Below are positions 1 through 5,022 of a DNA stretch of 5,022 bases, in pieces. A program made the translations under genes and the position numbers. Source of the stretch: Chloroflexota bacterium (lineage in GTDB: Bacteria > Chloroflexota > Dehalococcoidia > GIF9 > UBA5629); the NCBI GenBank assembly GCA_026389655.1, contig JAPLHL010000205.1, positions 1-5,022 of the forward strand. The letters run 5' to 3'. The stretch's first letter is position 1; each line of letters opens with the position of its first letter. The notes beneath the pieces were generated by a model that saw nothing but the letters and a program-made list of their open reading frames with translations, did not search any database and was not told the origin of the DNA.

Positions 1-369
1 TTCTTTCTATCTCTACTCAATAACTCGGAAAAATACATTGCACTGGTCCGGGAATCAGCGGCATCATTCAATATCGGCAGTGACCGGATAGGCATATATA
101 TTCAGCCTGTTGTACAGAACCACGCATGTCATATCGAGTTTATGGTCCCATTTAATCCGGATGACAGTCGTGAGGTTGAAAACATACGAAATTTTGAAGT
201 AGACGTGACAGGGCGGCTGATTAAAGCGAAGGCGTTTTTCAGTAGGCCGTACGGTAAGGCTGCTGAGATGGTTTTCAAGAATAATCCTGGTAACACCGCT
301 CTTATTCGGGTAATCAAAGACCTGTTTGACCCTGCCAATATCCTTAATCCGGGTAAATTTTCGCTTTAA
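1..369 (+). CDS. FAD-linked oxidase of the VAO/PCMH superfamily, C-terminal part (5' end outside window)
   Basis: The reading frame is open from the first base to the TAA at 367-369 and gives 122 residues, so the gene begins to the left of the window. The visible part matches the C-terminal substrate/cap domain of vanillyl-alcohol-oxidase-type flavoenzymes: a G-I-Y-I-Q-P strand near residues 31-36, the block F-F-S-R-P-Y-G at 79-85, and the family ending F-D-P-A-N-I-L-N-P-G-K-F at 109-120. Enzymes of this group oxidise alcohols, phenolic side chains or hydroxy acids with FAD and act in the cytoplasm or periplasm. The FAD-binding half is not visible, so cofactor linkage and substrate cannot be judged. 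Only 35 bases separate it from the next gene, a second member of the same superfamily, so the two are probably co-transcribed and may work together. The internal ATG at 142 is not a real start, because conserved family sequence continues upstream of it. Confidence 0.85.
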   Translation, partial: FFLSLLNNSEKYIALVRESAASFNIGSDRIGIYIQPVVQNHACHIEFMVPFNPDDSREVENIRNFEVDVTGRLIKAKAFFSRPYGKAAEMVFKNNPGNTALIRVIKDLFDPANILNPGKFSL

Positions 370-404
370 AACGATGGGGACGTGTTTAATGACAGGAGGC
401 TGCA

Positions 405-2135
405 ATGTTTACGACTGACGAATTAAAAGAGCTGCATGATATAGTCGGCGCTGAGTGGGTGAAGGCTGACCTCCCTACGCGGGATGCATACTCAATCTAC
501 TACAACTCTTCATCCTTGAATAAGGAGGATAAGTTATGGACTTCACGTCCCGCCGCCGTTATCATGCCGAAAACACCTGAAGAGATCTCAAAACTAACGA
601 AATTCTGTAATAGAAAAGACTTTATGCTTAAACCGTTTTCTACGGGCTGGATTACTTCCTCAGCGCCGGGGAGCCGGAAAACGATCCTGCTTGATCTGAA
701 ACGGATGGATAAAATCATCGACATTGATTATAAGAACCAGGTCGCTGTTGTTGAACCTTATGTAAGAGCCATAGACCTTCAATCCGAGCTATGGAAACAC
801 GGCCTGAACGTGCATGCTGTTTCATGCGGCGGCAATCACTCCATCCTTGCATCGACTGCTGCAGCGTGGGGATACGGCATAACAGGCGCTTCCATGGGGT
901 ACCAGGCGAGGAATATGCTGGGAGTAGAGTGGGTGATGCCATCGGGAGAGATTGTGACGCTGGGCAGCCCCGGAGACGGCGCTGAGTGGTTTACCACTGA
1001 TGGCCCGGGCCCCGGTGTCAGGGGACTCATCCGTGGTTTTCAGGGAACATTCGGCGGGCTGGGAACCTTTACGAAAGTTGGGGTCAAACTATACCGGTGG
1101 GATTCCGATCCTGAATATAGAGTCCACGGTGGTTCGCCCAAATATATCCTGGACCGTGCATTGCCGAACCTTGGAGTATTTATTCTGATGTTCCCCACAA
1201 AAGAACAGATAACCGACGCAGGGTATAAACTGGGCGAAGCTGAATGCAATTATTCGGACTTCAGGATGCCGGCGTTCTTTATCGCCCTGGGTTTTACCGA
1301 CAATAATCTTGAACTAAAACGGCTGTGGTCAACCGGAGTTTTCCAAAAACTTGCCCGCTATGTACTGACCGTGGCAGTCCATGGACACTCAAAAGAAGAG
1401 TATGAATGGAAAGTGAAGGCGCTCAAGCAGATAGTGAAGGAGTCGGGAGGCCTGATTTTGCCTATGCAGCAGATACCGGTTTCTGCTTTTGAATTAGTTA
1501 GCCCGCTCTTCAAGCTATTCGATAATCCGTTAAAGCTACTAACGAAGATACCTTTTATTCAGGAAATTGCAGACTCCCTGAAAACCAGTGAAGAGATGCG
1601 CTTAAAGTTATATACAACGGCCTTTTTCATCCTGGTGCGCCATGCCAATAACGCCCAGGGCGGATTCCGGGCATCATCAGGTATGTTTACATCGGTAGGC
1701 GCCTTTGACACCTGGGACATGGGTTTTGAGCAGGCTGATTACATCGCCGGTGTTAAGATGCCCGCCATTAAGAAAGGGCTTATCCTGGATGATGGCGGCG
1801 ATCTCGGAAGCGGCGGTACATTCGATTACGGACACCTGGGCTACATCGAAGGAATTGGTGAGTATTCCACCAACGATCCGGAATCCAGAAAGGCTACCAA
1901 GGCAATAGTTGAAGAGTCTCTTCATGGAACTATTGAGAAGTCTTTGGGATTACCAATTGCGGCGTTTGGCGGCCCGATGAACCAGCTCTTTGGGCCTCAC
2001 TGCTACAACTATCATGAGATGATCATGAAGATTAAGGAGAAACTTGATCCCAATTCCTCATATGACTCATGGACTTACAGCGGCCCGTCGGAAAAAGCGT
2101 TCCCTGATGAAAAAGAAGGATATACATTCTTTTAA
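405..2135 (+). CDS. FAD-binding oxidoreductase, VAO/PCMH superfamily (divergent, full length)
   Basis: This is a 576-residue flavoenzyme of the usual length for the vanillyl-alcohol oxidase group. The start is set by AGGAGG at 394-399, five bases before the ATG. The N-terminal FAD-binding domain (about residues 45-235) shows R-P-A-A-V-I-M-P-K-T-P-E-E, the pyrophosphate-loop region L-K-P-F-S-T-G-W (75-82), L-L-D-L (95-98), V-V-E-P-Y-V (115-120), a Gly-rich stretch from about 141 (C-G-G-N-H-S), V-E-W-V-M-P-S-G-E-I-V (174-184) and F-G-G-L-G-T-F-T-K-V (216-225). The rest is the substrate domain, with G-T-F-D-Y-G-H near 471-477. Two things are odd. The loop where VAO-type enzymes have G-R-N-x-G-Y-G reads G-W-I-T-S-S. 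The end, after K-L-D-P-N (546-550), lacks the usual N-P-G-x-x motif and has an acidic, aromatic tail. Substrate is unknown. It sits between another oxidase and a CrtC-like gene in a + strand operon. Confidence 0.88.
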   Translation: MFTTDELKELHDIVGAEWVKADLPTRDAYSIYYNSSSLNKEDKLWTSRPAAVIMPKTPEEISKLTKFCNRKDFMLKPFSTGWITSSAPGSRKTILLDLKRMDKIIDIDYKNQVAVVEPYVRAIDLQSELWKHGLNVHAVSCGGNHSILASTAAAWGYGITGASMGYQARNMLGVEWVMPSGEIVTLGSPGDGAEWFTTDGPGPGVRGLIRGFQGTFGGLGTFTKVGVKLYRWDSDPEYRVHGGSPKYILDRALPNLGVFILMFPTKEQITDAGYKLGEAECNYSDFRMPAFFIALGFTDNNLELKRLWSTGVFQKLARYVLTVAVHGHSKEEYEWKVKALKQIVKESGGLILPMQQIPVSAFELVSPLFKLFDNPLKLLTKIPFIQEIADSLKTSEEMRLKLYTTAFFILVRHANNAQGGFRASSGMFTSVGAFDTWDMGFEQADYIAGVKMPAIKKGLILDDGGDLGSGGTFDYGHLGYIEGIGEYSTNDPESRKATKAIVEESLHGTIEKSLGLPIAAFGGPMNQLFGPHCYNYHEMIMKIKEKLDPNSSYDSWTYSGPSEKAFPDEKEGYTFF

Positions 2136-2157
2136 GGGTACGTTGGAGGAATAATCG

Positions 2158-2967
2158 ATGGTTGAGGATAAAAACATGATGGTAAACGAAGGATGGACAG
2201 GACCCGGAAGGTATGACGCTACGATCACACCTTTGAAGCCGGAAGAGGATGGCCTGCATACAGGTGTCGGTTTAAGAGGAAAATACGAGTGGTGGGGAAT
2301 GGGCGGCAAACCCGGCGTGGAAATTGTCCTGCACAGGCCGGACGGTACTAAAATCCAGAAATTTGTCCCCTATAAAAAATCGGATTTTACAGCTGCCCGC
2401 GATAAGGCCGATGTCAGGATTGGCGGCAATTATCTAAGGGTTGAACAGTTGGATGGGCAGCTACCCCGCTATGAGATATATATCAAGGAGAAAGACCTCG
2501 GCTGCCATCTAACATACACAGCTGAAGTAAACGGCTGGAAACCCGGCTCCGGCATTTCTCAGTTCGGCCATATGGGCTATTTTGCCTGGATAGTTCCCTG
2601 CCCAAAGGCACGGGTCGAAGGAACGGTTACCGAGGGTGATCGTACTCTGCAGGTCAAGGGTACAGGATATCACGATCACAACTGGCTGAATTTCCAGTTT
2701 CCCATGATTATTAATTACTGGATGTGGGGGCGTATCTATTCAGATCATTATACCGTCTGCTATGCCTTTATCCAGTGCAACAATAAAGTGGATAATCATG
2801 CAGTGAAGGTCCTGATGCTGGCCGATGGAAGAAACGTGACACTCAGCACCGGTGAGTTTGAATTTATCAAACATGATTTTGAATATAACGACAGGGCCAA
2901 ATACAAATACCCCAGGGAGTTAATCCTCACATTACATGAGATTGTAATGTTCAAACCTTCAGAATAG
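2158..2967 (+). CDS. CrtC/AttH-family lipocalin-like protein, short form
   Basis: This 269-residue protein starts at an ATG seven bases after GGAGGA (2145-2150) and 22 bases after the flavin oxidase. It matches the lipocalin-like family that includes carotenoid 1,2-hydratase CrtC, AttH and fungal Diels-Alderases such as Fsa2. The landmarks are E-W-W-G at 44-47 (family E-W-W-Y), G-Y-H-D-H-N-W at 170-176, and Y-W-M-W-G-R-I-Y at 187-194. From memory of CrtC studies, hydratases use a His-x-Trp and, about 25 residues on, a Tyr-x-Asp. Here His174-x-Trp176 is present, but the following pair reads Tyr202-x-Phe204, so carotenoid hydration is doubtful. No signal peptide or membrane segment is seen. Relatives usually have two beta-barrel modules in roughly 330-380 residues. 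This one stops soon after the first (K-Y-P-R-E-L, 250-255), right before a terminator. A small-molecule cyclase, isomerase, hydratase or binding role is possible; which one is unknown. Confidence 0.72.
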   Translation: MVEDKNMMVNEGWTGPGRYDATITPLKPEEDGLHTGVGLRGKYEWWGMGGKPGVEIVLHRPDGTKIQKFVPYKKSDFTAARDKADVRIGGNYLRVEQLDGQLPRYEIYIKEKDLGCHLTYTAEVNGWKPGSGISQFGHMGYFAWIVPCPKARVEGTVTEGDRTLQVKGTGYHDHNWLNFQFPMIINYWMWGRIYSDHYTVCYAFIQCNNKVDNHAVKVLMLADGRNVTLSTGEFEFIKHDFEYNDRAKYKYPRELILTLHEIVMFKPSE

Positions 2968-2998
2968 AGAACGCCTTTTCAACGAAAAGGCGTTCTTT
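2968..2998 (+). terminator. Intrinsic terminator of the + strand operon
   Basis: A perfect 12-bp stem pairs 2968-2979 (AGAACGCCTTTT) with 2985-2996, around the loop CAACG, and begins at the base after the TAG stop of the CrtC-like gene. A short run of T (TCTTTG) and T-rich sequence (CATTTTATATTATTT) follow on the + strand. On the - strand no T run follows the hairpin, so it mainly serves the + strand operon and not the convergent thiolase homologue. Confidence 0.85.
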
Positions 2999-3015
2999 GT
3001 CATTTTATATTATTT

Positions 3016-3050
3016 ATATCTCCGGCAAATACTTCTACGCCGGATGATAT
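3016..3050. repeat. Imperfect inverted repeat in the convergent spacer
   Basis: ATATC-TCCGGC (3016-3026) pairs with GCCGGA-T-GATAT (3039-3050), giving 11 base pairs with one bulged T and a 12-base loop. TCCGGCA (3021-3027) could instead pair with TGCCGGA at 3073-3079. It lies between two convergent genes, downstream of the thiolase homologue on the - strand. No U run follows on that strand, so it may be a 3'-end stabilising or Rho-assisted structure; its role is not established. I see no gene in the 125-base spacer. Confidence 0.35.
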
Positions 3051-3092
3051 TCTATTAAGTGAACTACTTGAGTGCCGGATTTATGAAATCGC

Positions 3093-4265
3093 CTACCAAC
3101 TCGATTCGTTTGTCAGCAGGAAAAGGTCCGTCCAGTTCGAGCCGCCGAAACCGCTGGCTAGCCCCTGCTTCGCTTTACGGGTGATCTGATGCTCTCCGGC
3201 ATCCCCTCTTAGTTGCAGTGCAGCTTCCGCTACGCGCACAGTACCGGAATCACCGATTGCATTGGTACACATAACTCCACCAGAGGGCGATATCGGGAAT
3301 TGCCCATCCCTGTTGGTAAGGCCCTTTTCGATTAACTTCCATCCCTGGCCTTCAGGACAGAGTTGGAAGTCCTCCATGAAGAACGGATGGAAAAATGGGC
3401 ATGGGTCGTACATCTCCATGAACTGGATCTCTTCAAGGGGCTTGGTGATATGATTGCGATTCAAAATGGTTTTCCCAGCTTCCGTTTCGGTATTCAAGCG
3501 CGGGCCGCCGGACATATGGTCCCACAGACCTCCGCCTTCTTCAGCGTGGACTGTGACGTGGTCTTTGATCCATACAGGTTTCTTTGTAATCTTCTTTGCT
3601 TTTTCTTCGCTCATAAGTACCATTGCGCATGCGCCCAGGCTCGTCGGGCAGATCATGAACATGGTGAGTGGGTAAAGCACCATCCTGGCATGGAGCACCT
3701 GTTCCGGAGTGAATTTTTCACGCACATGAGCATTCGGGTTGCGCGAGGCGTTTTCCGATGCGTATGACCTTACCAATGCTCCGATCTCAATCGGGCAACC
3801 GGTCCGCCCCATGTAATCGTTTGATAAGAGAGCTAACCCGCTTAAGGCGCCTACCGAAAAATTTCTCTGATATGCTGGATCGTATATTGTAGTGATAGCG
3901 GGTTGTACGGCGGCTTCGTCGTGTTTTTCCCAGCCTATAACCAGCGCTGTATCGCAATATCCGGAGGCGATATTGTACCAGGCCGTCACGACTTCCATGG
4001 TTCCGACCGTGCCGCCGGTGTTCATCTTGAACCCGGATTTTCCGGTGCTTCCTGAATAGTCTGTAAGCATCCCATCGTTAAGATAATGGCCTTCGAACAG
4101 GTCCATGTTTCCGATGATAACAGTCTCCATATCTTTCCGGGATAGTTGTGCGTCTGCCAGGGCAAGGCTGACAGCATCGTAAATCATTTCACCGTCATTT
4201 TGATAAGGCCTTCGACTGCCGTGGCGTGTCTGCCCGATACCTACGATAGCAACTTTTCTAGACAT
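3093..4265 (-). CDS. Thiolase-superfamily protein, SCP-x/Ltp2-like, with catalytic Cys and His replaced
   Basis: This 390-residue protein has a start fixed by AGGAGG (4271-4276 on the - strand), five bases before the ATG. It has the full thiolase fold length: N-terminal V-A-I-V-G-I-G-Q-T (5-13), the first-half active-site region at 79-92, L-V-I-G-W-E-K (108-114), and, in the C-terminal half, E-M-Y-D (284-287), L-C-P-E-G-Q-G (302-308), P-S-G-G (327-330), I-G-D-S-G (337-341) and Q-L-R-G (351-354). These line up with mammalian SCP-x thiolase. Where SCP-x has N-N-C-A-T-G, this protein has T-G-G-T-V-G, so the nucleophile is Gly85. Where SCP-x has G-H-P-L-G, it has T-N-A-I-G, so the His is Asn335. 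The H-D motif reads Tyr286-Asp. Actinobacterial Ltp2, a retro-aldolase that removes steroid side chains together with a DUF35 partner, also lacks the thiolase Cys and uses tyrosines. No DUF35 gene is in the window. Reaction and substrate are therefore open; a CoA-ester aldolase/lyase is my best guess. Confidence 0.85.
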   Translation of the reverse strand: MSRKVAIVGIGQTRHGSRRPYQNDGEMIYDAVSLALADAQLSRKDMETVIIGNMDLFEGHYLNDGMLTDYSGSTGKSGFKMNTGGTVGTMEVVTAWYNIASGYCDTALVIGWEKHDEAAVQPAITTIYDPAYQRNFSVGALSGLALLSNDYMGRTGCPIEIGALVRSYASENASRNPNAHVREKFTPEQVLHARMVLYPLTMFMICPTSLGACAMVLMSEEKAKKITKKPVWIKDHVTVHAEEGGGLWDHMSGGPRLNTETEAGKTILNRNHITKPLEEIQFMEMYDPCPFFHPFFMEDFQLCPEGQGWKLIEKGLTNRDGQFPISPSGGVMCTNAIGDSGTVRVAEAALQLRGDAGEHQITRKAKQGLASGFGGSNWTDLFLLTNESSW

Positions 4266-4333
4266 TATGTCCTCCTAAAATTAATTACGAGCATTGATTG
4301 ATCGAATAACCAATATAAATTTAACAGAAATTT

Positions 4334-4362
4334 CCTATACCTGTTGCGATTTCGGATGTCTA
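4334..4362 (-). promoter_or_regulatory. Candidate sigma-70 promoter for the thiolase homologue
   Basis: On the - strand, TAGACA (4357-4362; five of six to TTGACA) and TATAGG (4334-4339; four of six to TATAAT) are separated by exactly 17 bases. They would start transcription near 4327 and leave a leader of about 60 bases before the ATG at 4265. A second option is the extended -10 TGCTAGAAT (4364-4372), which has a poor -35. The surrounding DNA is AT-rich. This is a consensus match only. Confidence 0.4.
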
Positions 4363-4402
4363 AATTCTAGCACAATTGAGAGCCGCTAGGCCAGCAGATA
4401 AT

Positions 4403-4427
4403 TCATCATAACGATGATGATTTTTTT
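4403..4427 (+). terminator. Intrinsic terminator on the + strand with no evident gene
   Basis: TCATCAT (4403-4409) pairs perfectly with ATGATGA (4414-4420) around the loop AACG, and seven T (4421-4427) follow directly on the + strand. The stem is AT-rich, hence only moderately stable. On the - strand the T run becomes an A run before the hairpin, so it cannot end the ferredoxin transcript. No + strand coding region precedes it for about 1.4 kb, which makes its purpose unclear: an antisense or small RNA, or insulation of the right-hand operon. Confidence 0.5.
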
Positions 4428-4506
4428 GTCCTTTTATTCGGCGGACTGATCATACCGGCAACGCCGGATTGTGGAAATTTGCTGCATGACGGACAAGTTA
4501 ATCCCG

Positions 4507-4689
4507 CTACTTCTTGCCCTGTATTGAAGCAACGATAGCTTCATTAAGATGCTTGGCATCAGTGAATGGGACCGGCGCAACTTCCCGGTTGTGCATTTTT
4601 ATAGCCCCTGAAGGACAGGAACGTATACAGAGACCGCATCCTATACAGAGATCATTTTTCACGATTGTCGAAATCACATCAGGTGTCAT
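4507..4689 (-). CDS. Small single-cluster 4Fe-4S ferredoxin-like protein
   Basis: This 60-residue protein has one clear 4Fe-4S motif, C-I-G-C-G-L-C-I-R-S-C-P, with ligands Cys15, Cys18, Cys21 and Cys25. It is followed by S-G-A-I, typical of bacterial ferredoxin modules. There is no second Cys set; the C-terminal half (about 35-60) is a short segment ending in a lysine-rich tail. Bacterial 2[4Fe-4S] ferredoxins are of similar length but carry two motifs, so this is either a true one-cluster electron carrier or a small Fe-S subunit. Its ATG lies four bases after the stop of the upstream membrane-protein gene, and its GGAG (4697-4700) lies in the last codons of that gene, so translation is probably coupled. 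The thiolase homologue lies 241 bases downstream on the same strand, and no clear - strand terminator is seen between them. Partner enzymes are unknown; the nearby flavin oxidases are possible donors, by inference only. Confidence 0.8.
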   Translation of the reverse strand: MTPDVISTIVKNDLCIGCGLCIRSCPSGAIKMHNREVAPVPFTDAKHLNEAIVASIQGKK

Positions 4690-4693
4690 TTAT

Positions 4694-5022
4694 TTACTCC
4701 GTATTTTTAGGAAAATAGTGAGAAAATATTTTCCGTTCAGATTGATTAAAACCAATGTACCATATAAAGATAAAATATATGACGGAGATAATCCCCAGGA
4801 AAAGTGCCAGGTTGAACAATGATATTATAATAAAAATTTTTCCAATAATGGCTGCAAAACCAGCGATAATCAGTGCAGCCAGGAATCCAGAAAACAAAGA
4901 TTTTGTAAATGTATTAGTGGGGATACCCATTACTTTTGTGGCATACCATGGAACAAAGAATACATTCTTCAGTGTCAACACAATAGCTCCTGCAATCGCT
5001 ACACCATAATAATTCCATCCCA
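4694..5022 (-). CDS. Polysaccharide flippase-like membrane protein, C-terminal part (5' end outside window)
   Basis: The frame is open from the right edge (first full codon at 5018-5020) to the TAA at 4694-4696, giving at least 109 residues, so the gene starts outside the window. An ATG at 4981 is an unlikely start, because the sequence before it (G-W-N-Y-Y-G-V-A-I-A-G-A) continues a conserved-looking segment. The visible part has a G-V-A-I-A-G-A-I-V stretch, then L-K-N-V-F-F-V-P-W-Y-A-T-K-V-M-G-I. Two hydrophobic stretches follow (about S-G-F-L-A-A-L-I to I-F-I-I-I, and N-L-A-L-F-L-G to I-W-Y-I-G-F), and then a short charged tail. This pattern fits the C-terminal end of MOP-superfamily flippases (Wzx-like), which move lipid-linked glycans across the inner membrane. 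Other multi-pass transporters remain possible. Base composition is clearly AT-richer than in the metabolic genes, as is common for surface-polysaccharide genes. Confidence 0.6.
   Translation of the reverse strand, partial: GWNYYGVAIAGAIVLTLKNVFFVPWYATKVMGIPTNTFTKSLFSGFLAALIIAGFAAIIGKIFIIISLFNLALFLGIISVIYFIFIWYIGFNQSERKIFSHYFPKNTE
4697..4700 (-). promoter_or_regulatory. Ribosome binding site for the ferredoxin inside the upstream gene
   Basis: GGAG on the - strand sits seven bases before the ferredoxin ATG (4687-4689). It lies in the final coding codons of the flippase-like gene, directly before its TAA. This placement supports both the chosen start and translational coupling of the two genes. 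Confidence 0.6.

Noticed and set aside
64..405. 113-residue - strand open frame overlapping the first oxidase
   Set aside because: The + strand frame carries the VAO C-terminal motifs to its stop; the - strand product has no recognisable domain.
2929..2950. Inverted repeat ACATTAC/GTAATGT near the end of the CrtC-like gene
   Set aside because: The 7-bp AT-rich stem lies inside coding sequence, with the real 12-bp terminator just downstream; probably chance.
3363..3767. 134-residue open frame on the + strand opposite the thiolase homologue
   Set aside because: It lies wholly inside the well-supported thiolase homologue on the other strand and shows no family motif; it is a shadow frame.
4455..4467. 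CCGGC-AAC-GCCGG hairpin downstream of the ferredoxin as its terminator
   Set aside because: It is only 5 bp with a 3-base loop and no T run on either side, so it does not qualify as an intrinsic terminator.
4514..5009. Two + strand open frames of 102 and 84 residues over the ferredoxin and flippase-like genes
   Set aside because: The opposite strand carries a clear 4Fe-4S motif and hydrophobic segments with coupled translation; the + frames have no recognisable features.

Overview
The window looks like part of a bacterial chromosome from an organism with a broad, probably anaerobic or low-oxygen, catabolic repertoire. The gene types (vanillyl-alcohol-oxidase-like flavoenzymes, an SCP-x/Ltp2-like thiolase homologue, a small Fe-S protein) are common in lineages such as Chloroflexota (Dehalococcoidia) and Desulfobacterota. 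I infer this from gene content only and cannot fix the lineage. All genes have ATG starts with good Shine-Dalgarno sites. I see no insertion sequence, tRNA, rRNA or CRISPR.

Left part (1-2998, + strand): three genes in a row with gaps of 35 and 22 bases, closed by a strong intrinsic terminator. They are the C-terminal end of one VAO/PCMH flavin oxidase (its 5' part is outside the window), a complete second, divergent member of the same superfamily (576 residues), and a 269-residue protein of the CrtC/AttH lipocalin-like family. They look like one operon whose promoter lies to the left.

Middle (2999-4506): a 390-residue thiolase homologue on the - strand converges on the operon. It keeps the thiolase scaffold and SCP-x landmarks, but the nucleophilic Cys reads Gly, the GHP His reads Asn, and a Tyr sits in the usual E-x-H-D position. 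This points to an aldolase/lyase or another non-thiolase role rather than ordinary thiolysis. Its upstream 241-base spacer holds a plausible sigma-70 promoter for the gene and, on the other strand, an intrinsic terminator that has no obvious gene to serve.

Right part (4507-5022, - strand): a 60-residue protein with one 4Fe-4S motif, four bases downstream of the C-terminal end of an AT-rich polytopic membrane protein. That protein resembles a polysaccharide flippase (MOP superfamily) and runs off the right edge.

Taken together, the two flavin oxidases, the lipocalin-like protein and the thiolase homologue could act on one lipophilic or aromatic substrate: oxidation by the flavoenzymes, a hydration or cyclisation step or carrier role by the CrtC-like protein, and side-chain C-C cleavage by the thiolase homologue. 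That pathway is an inference from proximity and families; no substrate can be read from the sequence.
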